Part shown: positions 1 to 7,929 of the stretch, one piece after another
Layout: every line of letters begins with the position of its first letter
Position numbering within the stretch: the stretch's first letter is position 1
Assembly: GCA_023393375.1 (NCBI GenBank)
Contig: JAEWLI010000007.1
Location: 1-44,309 of the forward strand
Source: Bacteroidota bacterium
GTDB taxonomy: Bacteria > Bacteroidota > Bacteroidia > Cytophagales > Cyclobacteriaceae
DNA: 44,309 bases
Reading direction: 5' to 3'
Position numbers and translations under genes: made by a program
Notes under the pieces: model-generated
What the model saw: only the letters and a program-made list of their open reading frames with translations
Databases searched by the model: none
Told to the model about the DNA's origin: nothing

Positions 1-1645
1 GTATTTCCTGAAAATCTATATGTATTACACCATCGCACTCCATTAGGGCGACTTCATTCTCTTTAATAATGTCATTTACCAGATCTACCAAATCAATTTC
101 ACTTGGCTTGATATCATCAGGGGACTGCACTTTTATTAGATCAACCAGACCTTCAAGGATATTCTCCTGTCGATTCAGCATTTCCCCCAATGAACTCATC
201 ATTTGTATCTTACTATTTTCATTATTCTCCTTATTGATAAGGTCGAGTACCAATCGCATATTGGCCATGGGGCCCCTTAGGTCATGAGCTATGATATAAA
301 GCAGATTTTCATGAAGTTCTCCTGCTATTTTCAGCCTTTCATTTGTTTCCCTCAGGGCTTCTTCATCTTTAATCTTTTGTGTAATATCAGAATTTACTGC
401 TACCGCTGAAATGATATCACCTTTTTCGTTTTTGACCGGAACGGCAGAATTTAGAATAGTTTTCAAGCTACCATCAAAACATTTAATATCTATTTCCTCA
501 TTTACAGAAGTTTCTCCTTTCAAGAAAGCCCGGGCAAATGCCCAATCCATAGCTTCTATTTTTTCGCCAGAATGCCTCCACCATCCTTTATATTCATGTA
601 ACTGATCTATGGTTACATGTTTTGCACCTCCCCATATTTTTTCAGCTACAGAGTTTGTTGTCGTTATATTTCCTTTTTCATCAGCTACGAATACCCCCAC
701 CGGAAGTGCTTCGAGAACATTTCGAAGTAAGTTTTCCTTTTTTCTTACTGCTTCTTCCACCTTTTTTTGCTCGGTTAAATCCAGCATGGAGCCAATCATG
801 CGATATGCTTTTCCGTTAAGGTCTCGTGCAATAAAACCACGATCAAGATATGTTCGCCATGGGCCATTTTTAGGTCCAAATCGGTATTCAGCATTCCAGG
901 TAATCTCTCCATTGTCAATAGCTTTCTGTATACTTTTAATAACCTGATCCCTATCTTCCGGGTGGATATGATGATGCCAACTTTGAACTGTATCGCCCAT
1001 TTCTGACAGTTTAGCTCCCAGTGCCCTCTCAACAACCTGATTCCAATCCAATTGGTTGGTAAGCAGGTTCCAATCCCAAATAATATCGTGAGTAGCTATA
1101 TTTACCAATTGGTATCGCTCATAGTTTTCTTGTGCTGCCCGTTGAGCTTCTTTTAACATCTGAATGTTAGTACAGGTACCAAACCATCTGGTAATTTCCC
1201 CTTGATCATTATGTACTGGCATAGCCCTACCCAGAAACCAGTGGTAAGTACCATCACTCCCCCTCTTAAAGCGGTATTCAATTGAATACGGTTCACCAGT
1301 CTTGAGACTTTTATTCCATACGTCCACCGATCTCTGGTAATCATCGGGATGGAGGAAAGAAGACCATAAATGTCCATATGTTTCACCAGGATGGGTGCCT
1401 GTAAATTCGTACCATCTCTCGTTAAAATATTCATGATATCCATCTGGTCGTGTGATCCACACCAGGTGGGGCATGGCATCGGCCAACTGACGGAATTGTC
1501 TTTCATTTTCCTGCTGGATATCTTCTGTATTTTCCCTTGATAGAAAAGTCCGTTCTATCTTATATTTTTCAAGTTCATTTTTGAGCCGCTGGTTTTCTTT
1601 CTCCAGTTCACTCACCCTTTTTTCATATGAAACATCTTGTGACAT
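1..1645 (-). CDS. PAS-domain sensor histidine kinase (partial, C-terminus off the window)
   Basis: The frame is open from an ATG at 1645 down to base 1, about 548 codons, with no stop, so the gene continues to the left. A short coiled-coil-like leader (residues 5-45, rich in E/K/L) precedes three PAS/PAC-like units, recognisable by ADAMPHLVWITRPDGYHEY near residue 50, a middle PAS with WRTYLDRGFIARD, and a third with LPVGVFVADEKGNI. They are followed by a dimerisation and phosphoacceptor segment IIAHDLRGPMANM with the candidate phospho-His at about residue 454. No membrane segment is visible, so the sensor is probably cytosolic. The catalytic HATPase domain should lie beyond base 1. DLRGP rather than the usual DLRSP or ELRTP is typical of some Bacteroidota hybrid kinases. 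The sensed signal is unknown, and no response regulator is visible beside it. The call is secure at family level. Confidence 0.88.
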   Translation of the reverse strand, partial: MSQDVSYEKRVSELEKENQRLKNELEKYKIERTFLSRENTEDIQQENERQFRQLADAMPHLVWITRPDGYHEYFNERWYEFTGTHPGETYGHLWSSFLHPDDYQRSVDVWNKSLKTGEPYSIEYRFKRGSDGTYHWFLGRAMPVHNDQGEITRWFGTCTNIQMLKEAQRAAQENYERYQLVNIATHDIIWDWNLLTNQLDWNQVVERALGAKLSEMGDTVQSWHHHIHPEDRDQVIKSIQKAIDNGEITWNAEYRFGPKNGPWRTYLDRGFIARDLNGKAYRMIGSMLDLTEQKKVEEAVRKKENLLRNVLEALPVGVFVADEKGNITTTNSVAEKIWGGAKHVTIDQLHEYKGWWRHSGEKIEAMDWAFARAFLKGETSVNEEIDIKCFDGSLKTILNSAVPVKNEKGDIISAVAVNSDITQKIKDEEALRETNERLKIAGELHENLLYIIAHDLRGPMANMRLVLDLINKENNENSKIQMMSSLGEMLNRQENILEGLVDLIKVQSPDDIKPSEIDLVDLVNDIIKENEVALMECDGVIHIDFQEI

Positions 1646-1796
1646 GAAAGATCAATTAATTCAAACTAAATACAGAGGTTTGTCTTTAAAAATTCAAATC
1701 CACAACCCATTTCTTATAAAATAGGTTCATTTTTTGTATTAAAATGAGGATTTTAGTGAGAACCTTAATATTATCCTTATTCCACAAGATACACCA

Positions 1797-2225
1797 TTAA
1801 TTTTTTACCTTACAACCAGCGCACACACCCTTAACAACCATATTGGTTTCTTCGGCGAAAAATTGATCAGGTAAAGTTATTTCCGGTATTTTATAGTTGG
1901 TGAGGCAAAAAGTATCATTGCAAATCCTGCAGTGGAAATGCATATGTAAATCCCGTTCTATAACACATTCACAACCGTCTTCACAAAGGGCATACTTTGG
2001 TGCACCGGTGCCATCATCAATGCTATGGATCAGTTTATTTTCCTGAAAGGTTTTTAAAGTTCTGTACAATGTGACCCGGTCAGATTTCTCAAAAATCCTT
2101 TCAAGGTCGGTAAGGCTTGAGGCTACTTTCTGACCTGCAAGTGCTTCGTACACCATAAGTCTCATAGCCGTTGGGCGTATACCTTTTTGTTCCAGTATCA
2201 ACTCGTGTTCTTTAAACATCTTCAA
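1797..2225 (-). CDS. Fur-family metal-responsive transcriptional repressor
   Basis: This 142-aa protein has the Fur winged-helix N-terminus (GIRPTAMRLMVYEAL; DRVTLYRTLKTF recognition helix, residues 49-60). Its C-terminal half has two structural-zinc pairs, C99-x2-C102 and C135-x2-C138, plus a His-rich stretch (H94, H96, H98) suited to metal sensing. It lies 90 bp downstream of a PIB-2-type metal ATPase on the same strand, so it probably regulates export or homeostasis of zinc, cadmium or a similar ion; the exact metal cannot be read from the sequence. A 27-bp near-perfect palindrome ends 8 bases from its start codon, which suggests autoregulation. The start at 2225 is used; an in-frame ATG two codons later is also possible. 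Fur, Zur and PerR subtypes cannot be separated by eye, but the HMHFHC pattern and the ATPase neighbour favour a zinc or heavy-metal role. Confidence 0.88.
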   Translation of the reverse strand: MKMFKEHELILEQKGIRPTAMRLMVYEALAGQKVASSLTDLERIFEKSDRVTLYRTLKTFQENKLIHSIDDGTGAPKYALCEDGCECVIERDLHMHFHCRICNDTFCLTNYKIPEITLPDQFFAEETNMVVKGVCAGCKVKN

Positions 2226-2233
2226 ATTTAAAA

Positions 2234-2260
2234 GTTATTTATAAACTGTTTACAAATAAC
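2234..2260. promoter_or_regulatory. 27-bp palindromic operator candidate upstream of the Fur-family gene
   Basis: The left arm GTTATTTATAAAC (2234-2246), central T (2247) and right arm GTTTACAAATAAC (2248-2260) form a dyad with 12 of 13 pairs matching. It sits 8 bases before the start codon of the Fur-family regulator and between that gene and the metal ATPase. It is too AT-rich and lacks the U-tract expected of a terminator. Its size and AT-rich 7-1-7-like architecture fit a Fur-superfamily operator. Autoregulation is an inference. Confidence 0.5.
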
Positions 2261-2315
2261 AGTATTCCAACACGTCGGGTTTCACTTTCTATGAAGAAAT
2301 GCAACAGCACATTTT

Positions 2316-4391
2316 TCATTTTAATATTCTCAATGCATTAAAAACAGCTATCAAAGCCACGCCCATATCACCAAAAACAGCTTCCCACATGCCCGCTATA
2401 CCATATATTCCCAATAAAATAAATATTATCTTCACTCCCATAGCGAATATAATATTTTGCCAGACAATATTCCTCGTTTTACTGGCCATATCGAGGGCAT
2501 CTATCACTTTTGTTGGCGATCCAGTCATCAATACTACATCTGCAGTTTCTATTGCCGCATCTGATCCCAAAGCACCCATCGCAATCCCCACATCAGCACG
2601 GGCAATCACTGGCGCATCATTGATACCATCGCCCACAAATGCCACTTTCCCATCTTTTGTTTGTTTCATGATGCGTTCAACATGGTTCACCTTATCTTCA
2701 GGCAATAGGTTGAAATAATATTGGTCTATTTTCAATTTTTCTGCAAAATATTTGGCTGCATACTCATTGTCACCTGTCAGCATTATTGTTTTAATGCCTT
2801 TTTTACTCAGCTTTTCAATGGTTTCAACAGCACCATCTTTAAGTATATCTGAAATAATAATATAGCCTCCATAAACCTGTTCAATGACAACATGAACTAC
2901 TGTCCCTGCTACATCACATAGAGGATGGTCAATATTCTCCTTATGAAGCATTTTATCATTTCCCACCAAAACTTCTTTTCCATCAATTATTGATTTTACA
3001 CCATACCCTGACATCTCTTCTACATATGAAATTTGGGAAGTATCAATTTGATTGTTATATGCTTCGATGATAGATTTGGCAATCGGATGATTGGAATTGG
3101 ACTCAGCATAACCGGCATATTTCAACAAATTATCTTTTGTGAATCCATTGTGGGTGATGATTTCCGAAACCTTAAATTCTCCTTTGGTAAGGGTACCTGT
3201 TTTATCAAAAACTATCGTTCTGACGTGTGTCAATGCATCAAGGAAGTTGGACCCTTTTACCAAAACTCCTCTCTTGGAAGCACCACCCACACCACCAAAA
3301 TATCCTAAAGGGATACTGATCACCAAAGCGCAGGGACAGGAAATTACCAACACTACTAAAGCCCTGTATATCCAATCACTAAAAGTGGCTGTTTCTAAAA
3401 GCAGGGGCGGAAGTACAGCGATCAATAATGCACCAATCACGACCATGGGGGTGTAATATCTTGCAAAGGTGGTAATGAATTTTTCAGTTTCAGCTTTTTG
3501 GGCTGTGGCATTTTCTACGAGTTCAAGTATTCTGGATATGGAAGATTCACCGAATATTTTAGTAACTTTTATGGCCAGTAATCCTGTTTGATTGATCATC
3601 CCTGCCAATACTTCATCATTTTCATGTATTTTCCGAGGCACACTTTCCCCGGTTAATGCAGCTGTATCTACAAAAGATCTTCCTGTAATTACACTTCCGT
3701 CAAGTGGAATTTTTTCACCTGGCTTCACCAAAATGGTATCACCTACCATCACCTCATCGGGTGAAACTTTAACTATGTCAGAACCTGATTTCACATTGGC
3801 ATAATCAGGTTGAATTTCCAACAATGCCCTGATGGATTTTCTGGAACGATTTACAGAAATATCCTGAAAGAACTCCCCTACCACATAAAACAACATCACT
3901 GCCACTGCTTCAGGCATTTCATTAATGGCAAAAGCACCCAAAGTAGCTATGGTCATTAAAAATTGTTCATTGAATACCTGGCCTTTGATGATGTTTCTGA
4001 TTGCCGAGGTGATCACATTCCATCCACTGATCAGATATGCGGCCACAAAAACCATATATTCCAATATGCCATAGGGAGTGTTTCTGAGTTGATCCTGAAA
4101 AATCAAGCCAACCATGAGTAAAATCACTGCACTGATGGCTTTAATTATGGTTATCCGGTTCTCTTTAATTTCTTCTGTTGTAACCAAATGTTTTTTCTCG
4201 TTCACTTCTACACCTGGTTCAATCCTGGTGATCGTACTTTTCACTTTTTCCAGATTATCGGTATCGATCAACATGATGGAACTGGCAAAATTTATATTCA
4301 CAAATTTTACTTCTTCCAATTTGGCCAGGTTGCTTTCTATCTTTGCAGCACAATTGGCACAATCCATATTTTTGAGATGATACTTTTTCAT
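2316..4391 (-). CDS. zntA: Heavy-metal (Zn/Cd/Pb-type) efflux P-type ATPase
   Basis: This is an integral inner-membrane metal exporter driven by ATP. From the ATG at 4391 (691 aa) it has an N-terminal HMA domain with NMDCANCA (C11, C14), the TGES actuator loop, the membrane ion site CPC (about 352-354) in SCPCALVISIP, the phosphorylated Asp in DKTGTLT (about 396), the HP motif (HPIAKS), and GDGINDAP. The last helices carry a Lys in GVKIIFILLG and an Asp in GDMGVALIAVFNALR, the signature of PIB-2 (Zn2+/Cd2+/Pb2+) rather than copper pumps. An ATG six codons upstream (4409) gives a 697-aa variant; MKKYHL is preferred because the HMA domain begins there. It is followed by the Fur-type gene on the same strand, its likely partner. 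Metal specificity within PIB-2 is inferred. Confidence 0.92.
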   Translation of the reverse strand: MKKYHLKNMDCANCAAKIESNLAKLEEVKFVNINFASSIMLIDTDNLEKVKSTITRIEPGVEVNEKKHLVTTEEIKENRITIIKAISAVILLMVGLIFQDQLRNTPYGILEYMVFVAAYLISGWNVITSAIRNIIKGQVFNEQFLMTIATLGAFAINEMPEAVAVMLFYVVGEFFQDISVNRSRKSIRALLEIQPDYANVKSGSDIVKVSPDEVMVGDTILVKPGEKIPLDGSVITGRSFVDTAALTGESVPRKIHENDEVLAGMINQTGLLAIKVTKIFGESSISRILELVENATAQKAETEKFITTFARYYTPMVVIGALLIAVLPPLLLETATFSDWIYRALVVLVISCPCALVISIPLGYFGGVGGASKRGVLVKGSNFLDALTHVRTIVFDKTGTLTKGEFKVSEIITHNGFTKDNLLKYAGYAESNSNHPIAKSIIEAYNNQIDTSQISYVEEMSGYGVKSIIDGKEVLVGNDKMLHKENIDHPLCDVAGTVVHVVIEQVYGGYIIISDILKDGAVETIEKLSKKGIKTIMLTGDNEYAAKYFAEKLKIDQYYFNLLPEDKVNHVERIMKQTKDGKVAFVGDGINDAPVIARADVGIAMGALGSDAAIETADVVLMTGSPTKVIDALDMASKTRNIVWQNIIFAMGVKIIFILLGIYGIAGMWEAVFGDMGVALIAVFNALRILK

Positions 4392-4526
4392 ATCCCTAAT
4401 TTTATACAAAAATACAGGATAGCTTAATGCACAGGAATTGCAAAAGGGGAGTGTGAGAAGTAAATGTGTTGATAGAGAATCAGTCTTCTACTCTTTTATT
4501 GGTTATAAAGAAGGCATAAATACATT

Positions 4527-4541
4527 ATGATTCAAAATCAT
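4527..4541. promoter_or_regulatory. Short dyad upstream of the metal ATPase
   Basis: ATGATT (4527-4532), CAA, then AATCAT (4536-4541) form a perfect 6-bp dyad about 136 bases upstream of the ATPase start at 4391. It could be a regulator site for the metal operon. It does not match the 27-bp palindrome upstream of the Fur-type gene, so a shared operator is not shown. Confidence 0.2.
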
Positions 4542-4567
4542 TTGCATACAAGCTTAGGAAGCTAACT

Positions 4568-4690
4568 TTACAAGTTACTTGATTTATTCTTTTCTTCCCT
4601 CTTGGCAGATTTTGCGGCACGTTTCTCTTTTAGATTTTTAGCTGGAGCTTTTTTACTATTTGACTCTTTTTGATTTTTCTCTTTCGTCAT
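4568..4690 (-). CDS. Lysine-rich miniprotein (40 aa)
   Basis: This short frame has an ATG at 4690 and a TAA at 4568-4570 and encodes 40 residues, about one third Lys or Arg, starting MTKEKNQKESNSKKAP and continuing with LKEKRAAKSAKREEKN. It is highly basic and probably an amphipathic helix or disordered; there is no Cys, Trp or membrane segment. Similar small KAPAK/LKEKRAAK proteins are, to my recollection, widespread but uncharacterised in Bacteroidota. That resemblance is the main reason to call this real. An in-frame ATG at 4702 would add MIDI. A 17-nt element identical to one in front of trxA lies 10 bases upstream of the ATG. Nucleic-acid or ribosome binding is a guess from charge only. 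Confidence 0.62.
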   Translation of the reverse strand: MTKEKNQKESNSKKAPAKNLKEKRAAKSAKREEKNKSSNL

Positions 4691-4700
4691 GATGTCTATC

Positions 4701-4717
4701 ATTTAAGCATTAAAAAA
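4701..4717 (-). promoter_or_regulatory. 17-nt leader element shared with trxA
   Basis: On the minus strand this reads TTTTTTAATGCTTAAAT and is identical to 42582-42598 in front of trxA. It contains a three-codon mini-ORF (ATG CTT AAA, then TGA here) just before the lysine-rich miniprotein start. Here the mini-ORF stop overlaps an alternative ATG at 4702. A role as a translational or transcriptional leader element is inferred. Confidence 0.3.
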
Positions 4718-4814
4718 TTGATTATTTTCATAAAAATTTACTTAAAGATACCCCTGATCGGATTCAGAAAGTTGTATATCTCCGGATAATCTTTACATCT
4801 TTCCCACATTTCTT

Positions 4815-6593
4815 CTACATTCCAATTGATCTGCTGAATTCATTTCCAAAAACTCCTGTTTGGTTAAAAAATGAATATGCTTCTTTCCACTTATCAAACT
4901 TTGGATAAAGCTTATGCACGATATCCGGAGTAAAATTAAACCTGAAGTTTAATCCCCAGTGAGGCCGGCCACCTTTGAGAAACAGCATTTGTTGAAAATG
5001 TTGAAAAATCTCCAGCTCCTTTTTATCAATTTCTGGATCGTTGGCGTTTACCCTGATAATTTCCACATAACACCATTCCTTAATTTCCTGTCCTTCATAA
5101 GTGCCATAGTTAGGTGCAAGATAAGCTTTGGAAGGACGCACAAAACGAAGGGCTAAAGGTGCATTCAAACAATAACCCCTGCCCATTTTACCCAATACTT
5201 CCAAAGTAGCAAATATCAGACCCATTACTTCCGGCACCTGCTCCACCGGAAAAGCTACCTCCATCGCAGTACCAAAACTAATGAGCTTGCCATTACCTCC
5301 ATTCCATATCTTATAAGCCAGGTCGGCATAACCATTGCCTCTGTTCCTGTTGTCGTTTCTCGACTTAAGGGCACTTTCAATAAACCTTCGTTTAGGAAAA
5401 TCTCCGGAATTGGCCAATGATCTGATGACTCGTGTGCTTAAACCACAATTGGCAAATACAGAAGGCCACAGGTTTCTCCGGTTTTCTCTTTTGGCAGCTC
5501 CGGGAATTTTGGTTGGCGTAGCCACTTTTATCAATACCGAATTATTTTTCTTTCGGTTAAGCTTATACGGATTTACCTGTATATAATAAAAAAATTCATC
5601 ATCAGGGTCTTCTGGAAGAATAGGTTTTTTAAATTTCTCCTTTAGTTGGTCATTCCATCCGGATTTGTAATAAGTGGTTTCTTCATAAAGAAGGGTCATT
5701 TCTGCCACTTCGATTATAGCCGAATATATAATACCAAAACAGCCCATACTCACTAACAGGGAATAAAACTTATCGTCGTCGTGAATCAATTCTGGTTTAA
5801 TCAATATAGGGTTTTGTTGGTAAAAAGCATCGTGCTTATCAGGAGATGTAAATCCTTCTGATGGTTCTACCCGATATACTTTCCCTTCAGCAGCTACTAC
5901 CACAATGGACCGTACCATGTCATGATACGCACTATATTTGCCACCTGAACCGTGAGTGCCGGTGGAAAAAGCCCCTGCAAATGACTGCACATCTCCCCCG
6001 CCCATATTATACATCCTTTTATGACCAAATTGAGCAGTTTCTGCATTATTGTCCGGGCACAATACATGATTGATCATATGGATATACATTCCTCCGGGCA
6101 CATCGAAATATTTGTTTTTGTCCAGCCCGTCTTTCAACAAATTCAATGACTGTTGATCAATCGTTTTTACCGTTTGATCATGGTGAGAGCGGGAATATTT
6201 AAATGATCTGGCCAGATCTATATAACAATGATCTGTTGAAGTAACCGATGAATACGAATGGCGGGAGCCGATGCCATGAATTCTTAGTTGATTTTGCTCA
6301 GCAAATTTGACTGCATTAATAACACCTTTTAATGAAGTAGGCGAAATGACGGTTGCCTTTTTTGCAAAATGCCATGTAGATGATGGATTATCAATAAATT
6401 CATTCTCCTTGATCAGGTATTCCAAATCCGCTTTATTGGCATAATCTGTAATTTCGGAAACCGCTTCCCCTTCATCATCAGGTTCACTTTCAAATTTGCC
6501 CAGCTCATTAATTAAATGATCTATAGCTGCGTCATCGTCCTTTACCTGATTATTGTCTTTAATCGTGGCAGATAGCTGTTGTGGATCGGGCAT
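4815..6593 (-). CDS. FAD-linked oxidase of the aldonolactone/alditol oxidase (ALO) family
   Basis: This 592-aa flavoprotein has the VAO-type FAD-binding fold. GIGSRHSYSS (His112) matches the site of covalent His-FAD attachment in the ALO/AldO group. FSTGTHGSGG (about 210-218) is the second hallmark. A C-terminal ALO domain ends with GRPHWG (His545). The first 70 residues are an acidic, low-complexity extension absent from typical 420-aa alditol oxidases; there is no signal peptide. The family oxidises sugar lactones, alditols or sterol-like alcohols to ketone or lactone products with O2. It lies 44 bp downstream of a membrane desaturase on the same strand, so the two are probably co-transcribed, which makes a lipid or isoprenoid alcohol as likely a substrate as a sugar. 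The family call is firm; the substrate is unknown. Confidence 0.85.
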   Translation of the reverse strand: MPDPQQLSATIKDNNQVKDDDAAIDHLINELGKFESEPDDEGEAVSEITDYANKADLEYLIKENEFIDNPSSTWHFAKKATVISPTSLKGVINAVKFAEQNQLRIHGIGSRHSYSSVTSTDHCYIDLARSFKYSRSHHDQTVKTIDQQSLNLLKDGLDKNKYFDVPGGMYIHMINHVLCPDNNAETAQFGHKRMYNMGGGDVQSFAGAFSTGTHGSGGKYSAYHDMVRSIVVVAAEGKVYRVEPSEGFTSPDKHDAFYQQNPILIKPELIHDDDKFYSLLVSMGCFGIIYSAIIEVAEMTLLYEETTYYKSGWNDQLKEKFKKPILPEDPDDEFFYYIQVNPYKLNRKKNNSVLIKVATPTKIPGAAKRENRRNLWPSVFANCGLSTRVIRSLANSGDFPKRRFIESALKSRNDNRNRGNGYADLAYKIWNGGNGKLISFGTAMEVAFPVEQVPEVMGLIFATLEVLGKMGRGYCLNAPLALRFVRPSKAYLAPNYGTYEGQEIKEWCYVEIIRVNANDPEIDKKELEIFQHFQQMLFLKGGRPHWGLNFRFNFTPDIVHKLYPKFDKWKEAYSFFNQTGVFGNEFSRSIGM

Positions 6594-6637
6594 AGCTGTA
6601 TTATTGAAAACTAATTGACATCATGAATCAGTTGTTC

Positions 6638-7729
6638 TCAGATCGCCACAGCTTCCTTATTTCTAAGACTTTGCATGGTAATGCCCCGTTTCGGCATTTT
6701 AGCTGTGCGACTTTTCATCAGTTCAATAGCTTCTTCATCAGATTTGAAAGTACCATTAATGTTCACTACGTGTTTAGCCAAAGTTTTGTAATCTTTCTTC
6801 ATCAATAATATCCAAATGCGCAGGAAGTCCAGGTTTTCAAATACCAATGCTTTATGTTCGGCAAATTCTTTCAAATGTTCCTGAAAATGTACGGGATATA
6901 ATGTCCAATGCAGGGAGGGGTTATTGTGATGATCGATATGATAACCGTCGTTCCAGCATTTTTTGTTATAAGGTGTGTTGATGCAGTTGGCACTGTTCTT
7001 ATAATTATTCCCAGGATCATCAAAATCTACAAATGAATGTTGCGCAAAATTTCCCAACATCATGATAAACCGTGAAATAAAAAATGGCAGGATAAAAACT
7101 ATTAAGGTGGCTGGCCAATGCACGAAACTTAAGCCGATACACATGGCAAAAAACAGCACTTCTCCCCTAATGACCCTGTCACGGAGTTTGTATCTTTTTC
7201 TGAAATCAAAATATTTCACGGTATCAATCACACCTTTAAGTAAGAAGTTGAGGAAATACCGCATAAAGTCCTTAAAACTGTCCCTTTGGTACTCCATGGT
7301 ACTGCTTTCATCATCTTCCAGATTATTTTCTACATGATGCATTCCCAAATGATGACTGGCATAAGTTTCAGGAGTCTGGCCAAAGAAAGGTGAGATAAAC
7401 CATGGTAAATATTTATTTAACAGGTTGTATTTACTTTTATAAAACACCCTGTGACTGGTACAATGAAGCATTAATCCGAAAGGTCCTTTAAAGACAAGAT
7501 TATTGACATAAAAATAATATGCAGCTACTAACCACCACAGCCAGTTTGAAGCCGGAAAGAAGAAAAGACTTAACCCCGGCACAACCATGAAAAGGGTAAT
7601 TTTTATATTAGTATAAATAAATGGGAGGTCTCTTTTGTCCCTGATCAATTTAAGACCAATTTTATCAAAAAAAGAATAGGAATCAGGTTCCACATAAACC
7701 GGATCAGTAATTACAGGCAATTGTCTCAT
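6638..7729 (-). CDS. Membrane fatty-acid desaturase / hydroxylase-like di-iron enzyme
   Basis: This 363-aa integral membrane protein has the three histidine clusters of the di-iron desaturase superfamily: H89CTSH93, H126HLGMHH132, and H264IDHH268 followed by LHW (His274), with an additional QHS (His231). Hydrophobic segments lie at about 43-60, 62-80, 188-203 and 206-226. Enzymes of this superfamily use O2 and electrons from ferredoxin or cytochrome b5-type donors to desaturate or hydroxylate acyl chains, sterols or carotenoids. Its position as the first gene of an apparent operon with an ALO-family FAD oxidase is unusual for a plain acyl-lipid desaturase. A dedicated lipid-tailoring step is possible. 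No electron-transfer partner is visible next to it. The superfamily call is strong; the substrate is not known. Confidence 0.87.
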   Translation of the reverse strand: MRQLPVITDPVYVEPDSYSFFDKIGLKLIRDKRDLPFIYTNIKITLFMVVPGLSLFFFPASNWLWWLVAAYYFYVNNLVFKGPFGLMLHCTSHRVFYKSKYNLLNKYLPWFISPFFGQTPETYASHHLGMHHVENNLEDDESSTMEYQRDSFKDFMRYFLNFLLKGVIDTVKYFDFRKRYKLRDRVIRGEVLFFAMCIGLSFVHWPATLIVFILPFFISRFIMMLGNFAQHSFVDFDDPGNNYKNSANCINTPYNKKCWNDGYHIDHHNNPSLHWTLYPVHFQEHLKEFAEHKALVFENLDFLRIWILLMKKDYKTLAKHVVNINGTFKSDEEAIELMKSRTAKMPKRGITMQSLRNKEAVAI

Positions 7730-7870
7730 GAGTTTATTTTAAAAAAGAAAAAGAATCAGTATTCTGTATGTCTATCGCTAACAAGGTAGAAAGCTAAATT
7801 GTTCAATAAAGAACAAGAACTTTCAAGGTTATGACTGATTTTAAAAATGTTGAAACACTATGATCCACAG

Positions 7871-7898
7871 AAAAGCCGGACAAAATGCTCGTCCGGCT
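7871..7898 (-). terminator. Intrinsic terminator of lpdA
   Basis: The arms AGCCGGAC (7874-7881) and GTCCGGCT (7891-7898) form an 8-bp GC-rich perfect stem with a 9-nt loop. On the minus strand it is followed by TTTT. It lies about 30 bases past the lpdA stop. Confidence 0.72.
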
Positions 7899-7929
7899 CA
7901 TGATTAATTTAAGAATATATATAATCTTC

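Noticed and set aside
796..1506. Minus-strand frames at 796-1035 and 1153-1506
   Set aside because: They are out-of-frame shadows of the partial PAS histidine kinase, whose own frame is open over the whole region.
4551..4563. AGCTT-AGG-AAGCT hairpin after the miniprotein gene
   Set aside because: Five-base stem with three-base loop and no U-tract; expected by chance in AT-rich DNA.
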